NCBI RefSeq assembly: GCF_040954645.1
Contig: NC_092805.1
Span: forward strand, 69,859,186 to 69,923,185
Direction: 5' to 3'
DNA length: 64,000 bases
Source: Diabrotica undecimpunctata
Lineage: Eukaryota > Arthropoda > Insecta > Coleoptera > Chrysomelidae
Within the stretch, counting starts at the first letter, position 1. The number at the start of each line of letters is the position of its first letter. The position numbers and the translations under genes are program-made. Below, one piece after another: positions 12,422-24,319 of the stretch. Under the pieces are notes generated by a model. The model searched no databases and was not told the DNA's origin. It saw only the letters and a list, made by a program, of their open reading frames with translations.

Positions 12422-15103
12422 CATGATACAATGAAAAAAAGATAATATGATAAGTAGCGTTTCAAATTTCGTTCAGGTTTGCGCATGACGTCAGGTGGTG
12501 AGTAGATCTTTTGAATTTCTAATGTATTGCTATGCTATATGGTTTGAGGATTTAAGCTTTTAATATCAAATGTGAAACTTTCTAGAGATATTGTTTTGCT
12601 TAGTATGAGAGAGATCAATTAAAAACATATTTTTTTTATTATTAGACAAGATACATCTAATTATATATTATACTATATAATACTCGTACTTATATTGAAA
12701 TAAGAATAATAATTAATAAATTGTAATGTGTTACATGATAAAAAATGTTAAAGCTGCGGTAGTAATAAAGCCTATCAGTTATATTTTATCAGATCAAGAT
12801 CTCTTATACATTAATTTTATATTTAATGGTCACATAGTCTAAGGACTATTCAAATCTAAAGATAAATATAATATCTATTTATCTATACATTTTACTGAAT
12901 AATAAAAAACACTAATATATATAAACTATTCATTAAACATTTGGGGGAAAGGTAATTTAATAATAATAATAATGTTTATTTAGAAGCTTACATAGATTAC
13001 AAGAAACAAAAAGTATATTAAATACTAAATAAACATAAAAACTCACTGAAGTAGAGCTACTATAAAAGTAGCACCCCTTAGCAAAAAGTAGCATATATAA
13101 ATAATAGTAAGTTAAATATGCGTACTTTCATTAAAAACAATAAGTTTAATTTTAATATAACATGTGACACAACTGCGAGTACACAAATGTCAGTACGTGA
13201 TATTAATTGAGTAAATTCAAGTAATGTAGTTTTCAATCAAAGTCTATTTAGATATTTATTATTTATTACTATTGTCCATAAATCAGTTCTTCATAGAATT
13301 GTGTTGTTTTGATTTTAATCCATTGTTTAGTTTTATATTTATATCTATGTTTTTTATAATTTTTAATTTGTTTTAAATTTTCTGGTAGACAATTGTAAAA
13401 TTTGGGTCCTAAACCAACACATCTCTGAAGTATGGATTTATTACATTTAGATAATTATTACTTGGCATTATTCATTGAATATCTAGTTTGTTGGGCATAA
13501 TTGTTAAAGTTTCTTATTATCTTTTTTTCTTGTATATGTATAAGGGCTTTGTAACAGACTAATTTACCTACAGTTTAAAATTGACTTATCTTAAATTAAT
13601 TAAAATCTTAAATATTATATTGAATTTTTATCTTATATTATCTTAAATTTTTACCATAAATAATTCTAATTAGCCACTTCTGAATAATGTTTATAGAATT
13701 CAAGTAATTATTCCGTATTCCACCCCATTCTAAAAGGGCATAGGTAAATTGAGATTGTATAACTGCATAATAAAGAATTCTTAAATGAGTTATTCCTAAC
13801 AATTGTTTTAAAAATTTAAATCTTGATAGTGGCCCTTTTAATTTAACTACTATATTATTTGCTTGAGAATTCTAACGTAAATGTTTATCAATTATTATAC
13901 CTAGATATTTAATTTCGTATGTATATGGAATTTCTTTTTTTGCAATGCCTTTTAATGAGCCAAGATTTAGGAGGTTATTTACATACGATGTAAATGGTAT
14001 ATATTTTGTTTCATCTGCATTTAAGGTGAGCTTATTAAATTGAAACCATTTCTGAATTGTAGCAAAGTCTGTTTCGGCTTTTTGTTTTAAATTATCCCAT
14101 GTATTTGCATCAAAGAAAATAACTGTGTCATCTGCAAACCTTTTTATCTTACCTGTAATATTCAGTCTGAATAAGTCATTGCTGTAGATATTGAAGAGAA
14201 TTGGTCCTAAGACTGTTCCCTGCGGGACTCCATAGGATATAATTCTTCCCCTACTAATTTCTCCATCTATATAAACATGTTTTTGGCTATTTAGAAGATA
14301 ACTTTCTAGGATATTATATGCAAGCTCTCTGATACCATATTTTTTAAGTTTAGTTAGCAATTTTTTATGTGAAACAGTGTCAAATGCCTTTGATAAATCT
14401 ACAAATATACAAAGAGCTGGTCTTGCATAATCAAGAGCTTTACAGATGTTAGCTGTTAGAGCACAGATTGCATCTTCAGTGGATTTTCCTTCTTGAAATC
14501 CATACTGATATTCAGATAGTATCTGTGAAATTAGATACACCATAATTTTTGTTAAATGTTCCTGAATTGTATATTAATCTATAAACCTCTATTTGAAACA
14601 ATTTCAAATCATTTAAGTTTTCGTTAAAATTACAAAATCAAAATCTCTCTTACATTCAGATAAAAAAAAATTACGAAGGCATCAAAATTTTTTTGACAGC
14701 TTTTTATATTCATATGCATAATATTTAGAGGTTGTATTCAATTATTAATTAAGGCATTAAAGATTGTAATTAATTCTATTATATATGATTTTTTATCAAC
14801 TCCTTCATATTTTTGAATAAATGCATCCATATTTAGTGAGTTGTTTTTAATAGTTAAATAAAAATGTAAAAATCTGTTAAGATAATAAATATAAAGAATA
14901 GAAATATTTTTCAAACAAATATTAAAATACAGTTTTTTTGTGCAAAAAAATTCATAGAAAAAAAATTCAAGACAAATAATAAAGGTCCATACGTTAACCA
15001 CAATAAATTAATTCACTATTTTTTACTCTACTCTACTCACATCCTGACGTCACATAGCCCGACCCACCTGCGCAATGTCATATCTTCTTTTCATTGTATC
15101 ATG
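12422..15103. mobile_element. 2.7-kb element with CATGATACAATG ends and 9-bp TSD
   Basis: The left end reads CATGATACAATGAAAA, and the reverse complement of the right end gives the same bases, followed by a shared AAGATA. Subterminal inverted blocks follow, with TGACGTCAGG and GTGAGTAG in both arms. A perfect 9-bp direct repeat flanks it. Such a duplication length is typical of Mutator-like elements and occurs in Merlin. No transposase of either type is present, so the class is open. The only coding trace inside is a LINE on the minus strand, so this is probably a non-autonomous element later hit by that LINE. Removing it restores the piggyBac frame through SEV to PEIIMYYN. Confidence 0.8.
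13269..14543 (-). pseudogene. 5'-truncated jockey-type LINE reverse transcriptase
   Basis: A 223-codon open stretch (14543-13872) has the RT palm motifs in order: YGFQEGKSTEDAI, IFVDLSKAFDTV (first Asp), YGVPQGTVLGPILFNIYSND, and KRFADDTVIF (FADD in place of YADD). After a stop at 13872 the thumb and C-terminal part continue, with LLGITHLRILYYAVIQSQ, ALLEWGG, and finally QFYEELIYGQ before the stop near 13269. The endonuclease and ORF1 are missing, so the copy is 5'-truncated, as is usual for LINEs. It lies inside the element with the 9-bp duplication. Confidence 0.82.
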
Positions 15104-15112
15104 CAGTGAAGT
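15104..15112. repeat. Right 9-bp target duplication CAGTGAAGT
   Basis: Exact match to 12413-12421, abutting the right end of the element at 15103. The piggyBac frame resumes directly through it. Confidence 0.85.
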
Positions 15113-15620
15113 AGCATAGCCAGAAATAATTATGTATTACAATAAAATCAAAGGGGAGGTTGATACCATAGATAAAATGCCAGGTGAGTATACGGTCAAG
15201 CGTCAAACATTGCGTTGGCCCTTGGCCTTTTTTATATGATTGACGTTTGACGTCACTACATCCTGACGTTAGCATCCTACATTATATGTCGAGAGTACAA
15301 TCCACTACAAAAAACAAAGAACCAATATAGGAAATTTTTAAAGGATCTCGATAAAGATGTTTGTTTGCCTTCAAGTCAATCTAGACGTAAAAACCGGATG
15401 ATGATGAGGAGTCATTTTCTTCGTAGTGCTGTAGAAATGGTCTTTGGTCGTAACATAGTATTTGCGGTAGTTGCCGTAAGTTGCTATGTTTGTCGAAACG
15501 AACAAAAAAAAAAATAGAGCAAAACGAGAAAAAGTTGTGTAGTATGTTTTCTACCAGTGTGTGTCGAACATGCTTTGTCTTAAACGACATGTATGTGTTG
15601 CGAAAATCCACACTAACATT

Positions 15621-17766
15621 TATTTTTGTATTTTGATTTAAATAAATTATCATTTAGATATAAAATATATTTCCTTTTTTTTATAGCATTTACTTAAAAA
15701 AATGTACAAGGTACAAATATACCTATGCCGTTGAAACAATTTAAGCCTCCATTTGGAAAGCATGAGACGATTGCGCCGATTTCACCTGAGGTACGTTCAG
15801 CCCAGGGCACGATTGTGACGAACAAACTCAGATGGTCTCCAATCCATGGATGAAATTGCGTTGCCTCCCGTGGGGATAATATAATATCTTAATGTCTTTA
15901 TTGCGCGACTGTATGGCCACACTGTAATGTATTATTAGACGAAATAGGTTAGGTGATATAATTAAAAATTTTAAATAAAATGTAAGAATTTATTCCACGA
16001 GTATTCACTTACACGCACGGACTTATATTTACTTAGAATAAAACATTTTTTACTATTGTTTAAGATATGTACAACTAATTAATCGGATTAAAGCTGTAAG
16101 TATGTACTTAAAGGACAAAAAGAGAACCGAATTCAAACCGTCATTATGTTTTATGACTTAAAGGACACTTTATCTGGACCAAGATTCTAGCAGTTACCAT
16201 CAGCGAAATCGACCCTTGCCCCTTTTGAAAATTGACTAAAGATTTTTTTATTACATTTGGCTCACATAATCTACTGGACAAATGTAAAGACGTCACAAAA
16301 GTTTAAGTCTCTACCTCTTTAAAGAAAAATGTTATCACAATTTGAAAACTTAAGAGGTACAATTGTACCTATGCCGCTTGACGAAGGCTAAGTACTTATT
16401 ATAAAATTGTAACCCATTACTAAATTAAACTATAATATCAAATAATGTGAACTGGGCTATTCTGCTCTTCCAGACGCAAATTTCCTTGAATGTATCTCAT
16501 GAGGTTCTGGACGAAATTCAGATCAATTTCTCTGTTTTTCGTAAATTTGCCATCCTAATTATTCTTCATTTTGGACTTTCTAGCCTCCATAATATACTTT
16601 CCTAGACAGTAAAGTCAAAAAGTCCTGTATTGTATGAGCCTGTGGCAAGTTTGGAGGATTATCGTTTAACAAAAGGTATGCGGTGTTGTCACTGTTGTCG
16701 AAGCCAGTTTTGGGTATATCTTGGTATGGCGGAGTAATGGCATGATGCTAGGTGTGGCCAGAGACAAGAAGTCATGATACAACTGTTAGAAATTATGCAC
16801 CATGAGGATTTTATCTGCAAATTTCGCTTACGCGAACGTAATTTTAAAGAGGAAGTACAAAAGTTTTTTCTGTCAAGCGATGCCTATACCTATACCTCGT
16901 GAAAAAAGCTATGAGAGAAAAAAGAAAAATCACGTACGTTTCTGTTCTTTTTTGTCACAAAAAATTATTTTTGGCAATAAAAGTTTACAATTCGATAGGA
17001 ACTATAATTTTGAACAACTTTTTTGTAGATGTATATGTAGTAAAAGTGCATTAAATCCACCCAACTACATCACCCATTTCTTAAAAATGCACCCCTTTAA
17101 ATGGTAGAACTCCGCGTTTTTTTTTAATTTGGGGGTTCATTGGCCATATGAAATAATAAAACCATTTTAACGTTGTAGTTTCTTTTAGCCCTATTTTTTG
17201 AATATAATCAATAGCCTATAAATCGGCAGAGCCAGTTTTGCTAAAATTGTTTTGTTCATCGATATTATCCGCTAAAAAATAGTTTTATTAAAAAGTCCTC
17301 TTTTGTACTATGAATTTTAAAATAATAACCAAATGTTATTAAATTGCTCCTGTAAATTTTTTGAGTATAGAAATAAAATTATAATTCCGTAGTAAATCTA
17401 AATACTTAGATGCAGTAAAATTTTTGGAGCAACTATACGTTCTGTGGAAATTGTGTCTATGCAATGAGAGTAAAATAATTATTTCCCCAATAACAATAAA
17501 ATATTTTTTTATAGTTCCTGGTCAAATTTTTAAGCGACATTTAAAAATAACCAGAACCAAAGTTTTTACGTGTTTTACGTTTTTATGTGTTTACTTATCA
17601 TACTTCTACAATTTACCCTTGGTCAGTTCTGAGCTATGTATAATTAACTCTGAAAGCTCCCTGAGCGAATAAAGTGACCGTGTGTATAAAAAATTGATAA
17701 ATTGTAAAATTTTGGGATTAATTAAAACAGCAAATATGGCCAATGGAATAAATATTATCAGTACCG
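15621..17766. other. Non-coding intron sequence
   Basis: No recognised gene. The palindrome AGGTACAATTGTACCT near 16353-16368, followed by ATGCCGCTTGACGAA, mirrors the motif pair near 8274-8333. Open frames such as 16802-17107 have no recognisable motif. Confidence 0.4.
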
Positions 17767-17783
17767 CACAGACATACACACAC

Positions 17784-17823
<40 letters not shown>

Positions 17824-19255
17824 ACAAACACACACACACACAAGCGCTCTCACTAACATGCACACGCACACGCTTACATACATGCACACGCACACGCTTA
17901 CATACATGCACACGCACACACTTACGAACACGCACAGACACATGCAAAGGCACGCATACACAAACACATAAACATACACACACACGCACAAGTACACTAA
18001 CATGCACACGCATACGCTTACGCACACCCACACCCATCACACGCAGGCACTCAAGCACCCACGCACCTGGGCATGCACGCACAAAGGCACACACGCACAC
18101 TCGCACTAACACAAACACACACACACGCACATACGCACACGCGCATAGGCACACGCACACCCACAAACACAGGCACATCCACACACACGAACACGCATAC
18201 ATACGCAAACGCATACACACATACACGCACAATCCAACAAACATGCATGCACAGACAGAGGTACAGGCACAAGCACAAAAACACGTCCACACAAACGCAC
18301 AGGCACATGCATACCAACAAGCAAATTCACACGAACACGCGCGCGCATATTCCCATGCACAAGCACACACACAAATACTCGCTCTTTCACACGTACAGGT
18401 ACACGCACACACACATGCACAAGCACAAGCTCAGGCATACGCACACGAACCTGCCCATTAGCACGTACATGCACACCTACACGATCACACACAAGAATTC
18501 GTGCACGAACACACAAACGCACACGCACAAACTGACAAACGAACACACGTACACATGCTTACACGCATGTACATACACACAACACACACACATAAGCAAA
18601 AGCACAAATGCACACACGCACACAAACCCGCCCACACGACCCTACGCTCACACGCATACAGGCACGCAAGCTCAAACACAAAGGAAAACGTACACACGCA
18701 CTAATGCACACACGCATACGAACACACACCCACAGACATATCACACACACACCCTCACACACACGCACACATACTCCCGCATACCCACTGGCACACCAAC
18801 ACGCACAGTAAAGCACAAACACAGGCTCACGCACACGGCAAACATAAGCACACGAACAGGCTCACACACATACTCACACACACGAACACGCACACTCCCA
18901 CGCACTGGTTCACGCAAAAGCACAAGCACACGCATATGCTCACACGCACACAAACACAAACAGCACACGCACAAGCACACTAAGATGCACACTCGCTCAC
19001 ACGAATAAGCGCCCACACGAACACGCACACGCCCGCACACCCACACACCACACCCACACATAAATACATGCACGAACACGCATGCGCATAATCACACACA
19101 CTTACACACGCACATCCACACGCGCTCTCACATACAAGCATATGCACACGTACACACACCCACACGCACACGCCCACGCCCACGCACACGCCTATGCCCA
19201 AGCTTATGCCCACGCCCACGCACTTGTACACGCTTACGCGCGCACACACACACAT
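17767..19255. repeat. 1.5-kb CA-rich alternating purine-pyrimidine repeat
   Basis: A nearly pure (CA)n tract about 40 bases long at 17788-17842 opens a block made of ACAC, GCAC, ATAC and AGGCAC units. Nearly every position alternates purine and pyrimidine. Guanine is scarce on the plus strand. All the long open frames here (Thr/His-rich on plus, Cys/Val-rich on minus) come from the low-complexity composition and are not genes. The block lies in the transporter intron and ends 48 bases before the piggyBac target site at 19303. Confidence 0.95.
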
Positions 19256-19306
19256 ACAATTGCAGAACTAACTGGTAACTGTATACTCATTACTCCAATT
19301 CATTAA

Positions 19307-20681
19307 CCCGGTATCTGGTTTTGTTGTTTTCAGGCAACATCATCTTTAAGCACCTAAGTCAGTTTCTACTATATATAGTTGTTATGTTGCAATGGTAACT
19401 ATAAGCAACAAATTGTGTTAGTTATATAAAACTAGTGTATAGAAAAACCGATATCTAACATTCAATAGAGATATTTGAAAAAAATAATTTGAGTACATAG
19501 GATACCAGTAGAGGTCTACGTGTAAGTGGGTGCATCATAATTTTTATTTCCAAATTCTGTGCTATTTTTTGCTGTAAACGGTAAGTAATCATATTATTTT
19601 GTTGAATAAAAATCATGCAGCTCTCAGGCAACATTGTCAGTTGAGTAATTGAGTATTTTCTTCAGTATAAGATTTCACTATGGAAAATTTAAATGAAATA
19701 TCAACTACCTCCTTTTACGGAAGAAGAGTATGAAGATAAAAATGTCGTGTATTGTTCCTGTCGACCCTAATTTTTCCGATTTGTCTGACACGGGGGAGTA
19801 TGAAAAATCGTCAAGAAAAAGTAGTGGAGTCAGTATATTATAACTGATCTGAAAGTGACATAAAAACCATTTTATTCTAAAATCAAACTATAGAAAATAA
19901 TGCAGTAGAGGTAGCCTTGCCTCCTTAGTATTTTACGAGGTTTTTCCACTAAATCTAATAAAGAATATTGTATATGACGAATTTATACAGTACGCAAAAT
20001 ATTGAGGTAAGTGTCAACACCAACACTTCCGAAATAACAGACTTTTTTCCATTTTGATTTTTATGGGAGTAAAACAGCTGCCAACAATAAAATTCCTCTT
20101 GTGAACTAGCTAGGTCTTTGTCTAACACTGGAAATATCAAAGTAAAGCGAGGCCGTGCATCAAGTAAGGAAAATACAGATAACCTACTTCGCCATCCTCT
20201 TGCTGTAAGACCTGATGATGCTACCAGAACAGATGCGTTAGGTCAATGGCCACTTTTTTGGCCAAGATGTAGATTTTGTAAAATTGGCTACACAATTGTG
20301 CAGGTGAAAATTGTAACATGCGGCTTTGTTTTACACCGAACACAAATTGTTTTTTATTATTCCACTGTTAGAATTAGGCCTATATTTATAATTTTTTAGT
20401 CTTAAGCGCTTTTTATGTCAAAGTTTTTTAATTAAATTAATGAAATGTCTTTTAGTTAAATAGTTCTTTACTTAACTAAATTTTGAGATATTCATTAGTG
20501 AAGTTAGTATCAAATAGTGTTTATTGACTAGCAATGTTGCTTCTAGGCAACGAATTCAAAATCCGCTTTCCCCTGCTCTTTCCGGTTTTTTTTTGTACCA
20601 CAGGGTGTTATTAAGTGTTATGATACAAGACTATGTACCCAATAAAATAATTTTACAACATCTATTTTTGGTGTTACTGGG
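19307..20681. mobile_element. Internally deleted piggyBac with perfect TTAA ends
   Basis: TTAA at 19303-19306 is followed by CCCGGTA, and the right end reads TACTGGG then TTAA at 20682-20685, the classic piggyBac arrangement. Subterminal repeats of the type GGCAACATTG and GCAACATTG occur near both ends in both orientations. The 1375-bp element contains only the first and last parts of a piggyBac transposase, so it would be mobilised only by another copy's enzyme. Confidence 0.88.
19681..20398 (+). pseudogene. piggyBac transposase fused from N- and C-terminal remnants
   Basis: An ATG at about 19681 opens MENLNEIS, then a frameshifted acidic N-terminal region. Around 19975 the trace reads VNTNTSEITDFF, the start of the DDE_Tnp_1_7 domain. 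By 20125 it has jumped to the C-terminal tail: NTGNIKVKRGRA, HPLAVRPDDATRTDALGQWP, then RCRFCKIG and CGFVLHRTQ, a decayed Cys-rich zinc finger. The whole catalytic core is missing. Confidence 0.75.
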
Positions 20682-20685
20682 TTAA

Positions 20686-21146
20686 GAATGCACTTAAACA
20701 ATTAACGATATAAGCAAAACAAAAAAAACTAGCTTTTAAACGTCAAAATTCACAATCGATACAAGGATTCAGATTTCTTAATCAAAACACCACTGTTTCA
20801 GAATTACATAGACCAAATGGCGTCCATGAATAAAATTGGGCTTATACAGGATGCATTAATAGATGCATTATAGAAGTTTCAAATGCTTAATAATATGATG
20901 GATGTCGACTCATATAAATACGAGTACGTATATTTGTGGATGATATAATTAAGGATAACTTTAACGTCACACAGAACTGTTTAGGTTGAATAACTCCCTT
21001 AATCCAAACTGACGGACCTTTTAGAGATAAAAAAGGAGTGTATATGAAAGTGCGATTATTCCGTTATTGTAAATAAAATAAGGACTCGATTTGTCAGGAT
21101 TTCACGAATAAGTCGTGTATTGATTCATAACTGTAAATTTGTTTAC
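20686..21146. other. Intron sequence next to transporter exon
   Basis: Between the piggyBac target site and the donor of the 21147-21431 exon. No gene or repeat recognised. Confidence 0.4.
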
Positions 21147-21431
21147 CCAATGCAACACAAAATGATATCCCGGCTAGTAAAACTCCTCTGTAGGAGGGCT
21201 CGCACGTTTCTCCAATATAGACCGCAGTAGCTGTTGTCAATATCCCTGTAAATAACCCCGTTATAAATCTCCCCAAAAGGACCATACTGATTCCATTCGC
21301 TAAATAGATTAGCAACCATCCCAAGAATATTGGTAAGCAGGATATAGTATGTGTTGCTTTACGTCCCAATTTTTCTAAACAGAATCCACCTATAACGGAT
21401 CCTACTGCCATGGGAAGTGTCGCTATGGATG
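21147..21431 (-). CDS. MFS sugar transporter (Tret1-like), internal exon
   Basis: A 285-bp exon encoding 95 residues with phase 1 at both ends. It is bounded by the acceptor TTTTTTTTAG and the donor GTAAAC. Joined to the upstream exon it reads SWIASIATLPMAVGSVIGGF. It then carries LEKLGRKATH, the loop 2-3 signature (GxxxD/E-R/K-xGRR), GRFITGLFTGI in helix 4, and YIGETCEPSYRGVL in the helix 4-5 region. These are standard MFS sugar-porter blocks covering helices 2-5. It belongs to the same minus-strand gene as the exons at 21813-21951 and 6275-7197: the phases agree and the protein order is continuous. Confidence 0.87.
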
Positions 21432-21812
21432 CTAAAAAAAATGAAATCAATATTACAGATCATCTACAATTTTAGTTACATAATTTAATGTAATGTTAAA
21501 AACTTGTTTTTATAATGCTCGAATGTTTGTATTTAATAATTAAAAACGAAAAATTAGGACAAGCAACTTGTTTCAGCTCCGAAACTATGAATTTACTATC
21601 CCTTTCTGTCCCTATTTTGCTTCGCCTGTTTCTTTCGCGCATATTTTCCCACCCCTACTACCTTTTGGCAAATGAGTTGTTATAATTTCTTTATTTTATT
21701 TTCTTTTTGTTTGTTAATTTAATAGTTCGCCTATGGATAATTGTTTTCCAAGTATGGCACAATGGGTAGCTAACTTTATTAAATATTCTTAGAGCATTTA
21801 GTAAAAAATTAC

Positions 21813-21951
21813 CTATCCAAGATGCTTGTTCTGTATCAATTGATATAGTATTGTTTTCAGCAACTTGTAGTTGAGGTATTAATATGGCAGAATATCCAAA
21901 AGTCATTCCAGAAGATACTGTTAGTAGTAGTGGGCCTACTGCCACGAAGAC
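21813..21951 (-). CDS. MFS sugar transporter (Tret1-like), upstream exon
   Basis: The exon opens after the acceptor ATTTTAG with GTC TTC GTG, giving VFVAVGPLLLTVSSGMTFGY, the first transmembrane helix, then LIPQLQ and TEQASWI before the donor GTAATT. It is not the first coding exon: it starts at an acceptor and has no initiator Met, and roughly the first 15-30 residues expected for the family are missing. The short intron to the next exon is 381 bp (21432-21812). The start exon should lie at higher coordinates, but I could not identify it. Confidence 0.83.
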
Positions 21952-22797
21952 CTAAAATTTCACAACAAAATGAGAGACAGTTGAAGAAAATTAAGCGATT
22001 TATGTTTAGAGTTTTAGTATCTTTGAAAAATATTAAATATTACCAAAGTTTGACCATATGCTAATCTTTAAAAAGCAAATTGTTTTAATTCTTTTTTCCT
22101 ACTTTCAATTAAATTTACAACTTAAAAATGTGAGTGATAACTAGTTTTAGCATAGTTCTCCTAGTGAAAGTTTTAAATTTTGTACCTTTGGTTTTATTTA
22201 TATCTATATTTCTCTTGCAGTTTCATAAAGTTCTAGCCTATACAATTTAATATCATTTCTCCCTTAAGACAGACCATCAAGGCAGGCATAAAAATATACC
22301 TATAATAGAGAAAATAAAGTAGAAACTAATACGGTAAGCACCTAAAAGTATGTTAATAAATTAAATTTATTTAGTTATATTTGACTAGTGATTTTGCCCG
22401 AACGCCAACACTTTCCAATTCCCATAATTGTGTAGAAAAATATGAGACAAAGACTTTCTACTTTCTACTAATACCTTAATGACTTGTTTCGTGGTAACCG
22501 AAATTAATCCTTGGAAAAATGCAGGTAGATTTGATATTTTAATATAACATTTTATTTACTTAAACTAATCTTAAATAACTATCCTAATTTCCGAAAGTCC
22601 TAAAGTCCTAAAGTTCCTTAAGTCCGAAATTTACCGTAAATCTAAAATTGAAAAACAGTTTTCGTTTGAACCTTCGAAGAGAGAAGTCCAACAACAATAA
22701 CCGGCTTATCGATTTGGTATTAATTAGTGCTCATGTTTTTGCTTGTTCGTGTTACTAAATTTATCAAAACTATTTAAATAAGTTAGATTTTAAAAAC
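21952..22797. other. Upstream intron or 5' region of the transporter
   Basis: The transporter's missing first exon should lie in this direction. I found no convincing Met-bearing exon with a phase-0 donor here. AT-rich, no repeat recognised. Confidence 0.35.
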
Positions 22798-22897
22798 TTC
22801 GCTTCCCCATGGGGAGCGTAAAAAATAAGACGCCAGATGGTGAAAGTGGAGGTTTCTGTGAAAGTGGAGTTTTTGTGAAAGTGATAGTTTTTCCAAT

Positions 22898-24186
22898 ATG
22901 GAAAGTACTGCTGCCGTCATGGAATTGTAGACAATAGGTGCTAAGGAAAACGAACCAAAACTATTTGACTTAATAAATCCAGATAAGTACTCGTTAAATA
23001 ATTATTGCGTATATGTTGAAAAAAATAATCAGCAAAATTTGGGTCGTTTGCATCCTATGTTTGTAGGACATATTTTACACAAAAATCTAAACGTACAAAA
23101 CATTCAGGAAATTAAGGGAATAGGTAGAAATCGCGTTAAAGTAATATTAAGTTCAATAGCAGAAGCTAACAAGTTAGTGACAAATAAAAATTTAAAAGAA
23201 TTAAACTTAAACGCTTTCATACCTAATTACCTTTTAGAGGTCAAGGGTCTGATTCGAGACGTTGACATAAGTTACGACGCTGATTATTTAAAACAAAACA
23301 TAAATCCAAACTCAAGGGTTGAAGACATCAGACGAATGCACAGGAAAGTTGAAAAAGATGGTAAAGCTGAGTATGTACCTAAGAAGGCCATTGTAGCCAG
23401 CTTTGAAGGTAACATATTACCCAGCCATATATCCCTTAATTTTGTTTATTTTAATATGGAAAAATTTATAGGCAGGGTCACACGATGCTATAGATGTTTG
23501 AGATTTGGACACATATCAAAACAGTGCAAAAGCAGTCAAGAACATTGTATTTTATGTGGATCTGTAAAAACCGAAGAACACAACTTTTCTGAATCTAATA
23601 AATCATGTATACATTGCAAGAGTATACAGCATACATCGATTTCGAAACTATGCCCAATTTACGAGGAACAGAAACGTATTAAAAATTTGATGATAGAACA
23701 AAAAGTATCCTTCTTAGAAGCCAAAAAGCTTTTTCAATCTTCATATTCAGAAATAATAACAAACAATCGCTTTTCTGTCCTAGCAAACTACGAGGCAGAA
23801 TTCCCGAAACTACCTCAAAGTTCTGGTAATACACATGCTTTTCAGCACCCACAACCTACAAATTCTCAACGTTCGGATAGTAGCAGACCTATGGCACTAA
23901 TCCATAACAACAAAAAACGTAAAGTCACTACTTCTCCCTCACCCCCAAACTTACAAAACCCTCCGTTTAACTTCCGTTTTGGACCATCACATCCTCTTCC
24001 TCAGTATCCAACGCAATCTACCTTTCAACCTACAGAAGGTGATAATAAAGATATTGCACAGGTAGTGACGGAGTGTGTCATTAATTTTTTAAAAAAACTT
24101 ACATACTTGAGGATTTAAAATCTGTAGATAATGAGAGCATAAATCGGAAAACATTTTCAGTATTGGAGGGTATTAAAACATTGAAA
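22898..24186 (+). pseudogene. LINE ORF1 (gag-like, CCHC zinc knuckles)
   Basis: The ATG at 22898 begins MESTAAVMEL, with a TAG at 22928-22930. The frame then stays open to 24118 (359 codons from 23039). It carries a nucleic-acid-binding region and three knuckle-like blocks in the middle: CYRCLRFGHISKQC, CILCGSVKTEEHN and CIHCKSIQHTS...LCP. After these come YEEQKRIK and a Pro/Ser-rich tail. A frameshift near 24095 separates a final piece containing EDLKSVDNESINRKTF, which ends near 24186. It would coat LINE RNA in an active element. One stop and one frameshift inactivate this copy. Confidence 0.82.
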
Positions 24187-24319
24187 TAAAATTCTTAGCC
24201 TATATCAAAATCAAAATTATTTATCTAAATTAAGTAATTCAAATGGAACTTTTTTCTGGCAGTTATTCTTATTTAAACATTAATCCAAGGTCAAAATGCA
24301 CTAAGGTTTTCCAAGAACA

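Larger units (their letters stand above)
8850..15620 (+). pseudogene. piggyBac-type transposase relic, split by two insertions
   Basis: Pieces of one piggyBac-family (DDE_Tnp_1_7) transposase lie in order on the plus strand. An acidic N-terminal segment is at 8860-9000. A segment with FFGILIIAGVYRNNKENLY and PISRDRFK is at about 9310-9470. YKPAKYGIKVFWA and ERTVLDLVMSYKG with ITTYNFFTSFEL follow at about 9620-9850. After the first insertion, TTVYFYAPK and VVILSSMNM appear at 12330-12400. After the second, PEIIMYYNK with VDTIDKM and YTVKRQTLRWPLA is at 15115-15230. KDLDKDVCLPS and a Cys-rich tail with KTRKSC and PVC end near 15620. Removing each insertion plus one copy of its target duplication restores the reading frame across both junctions. 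Several stops show the gene is dead. Confidence 0.8.
7198..21146 (-). other. 13.9-kb transporter intron filled with transposable elements
   Basis: The donor GTAAAC follows the exon ending at 21147, and the acceptor TTTTAG precedes 7197. Both sides are phase 1 and join a split GGT codon. The intron holds a MITE, a piggyBac relic with two nested insertions, a CA-rich repeat and an internally deleted piggyBac. No other host exon was recognised inside it. Confidence 0.75.

Noticed and set aside
17606..19306. Long open frames on both strands in the CA-rich block (up to 311 codons)
   Set aside because: They are low-complexity translations of ACAC/GTGT-type sequence in all frames. No start context, splice signal or known domain supports them.
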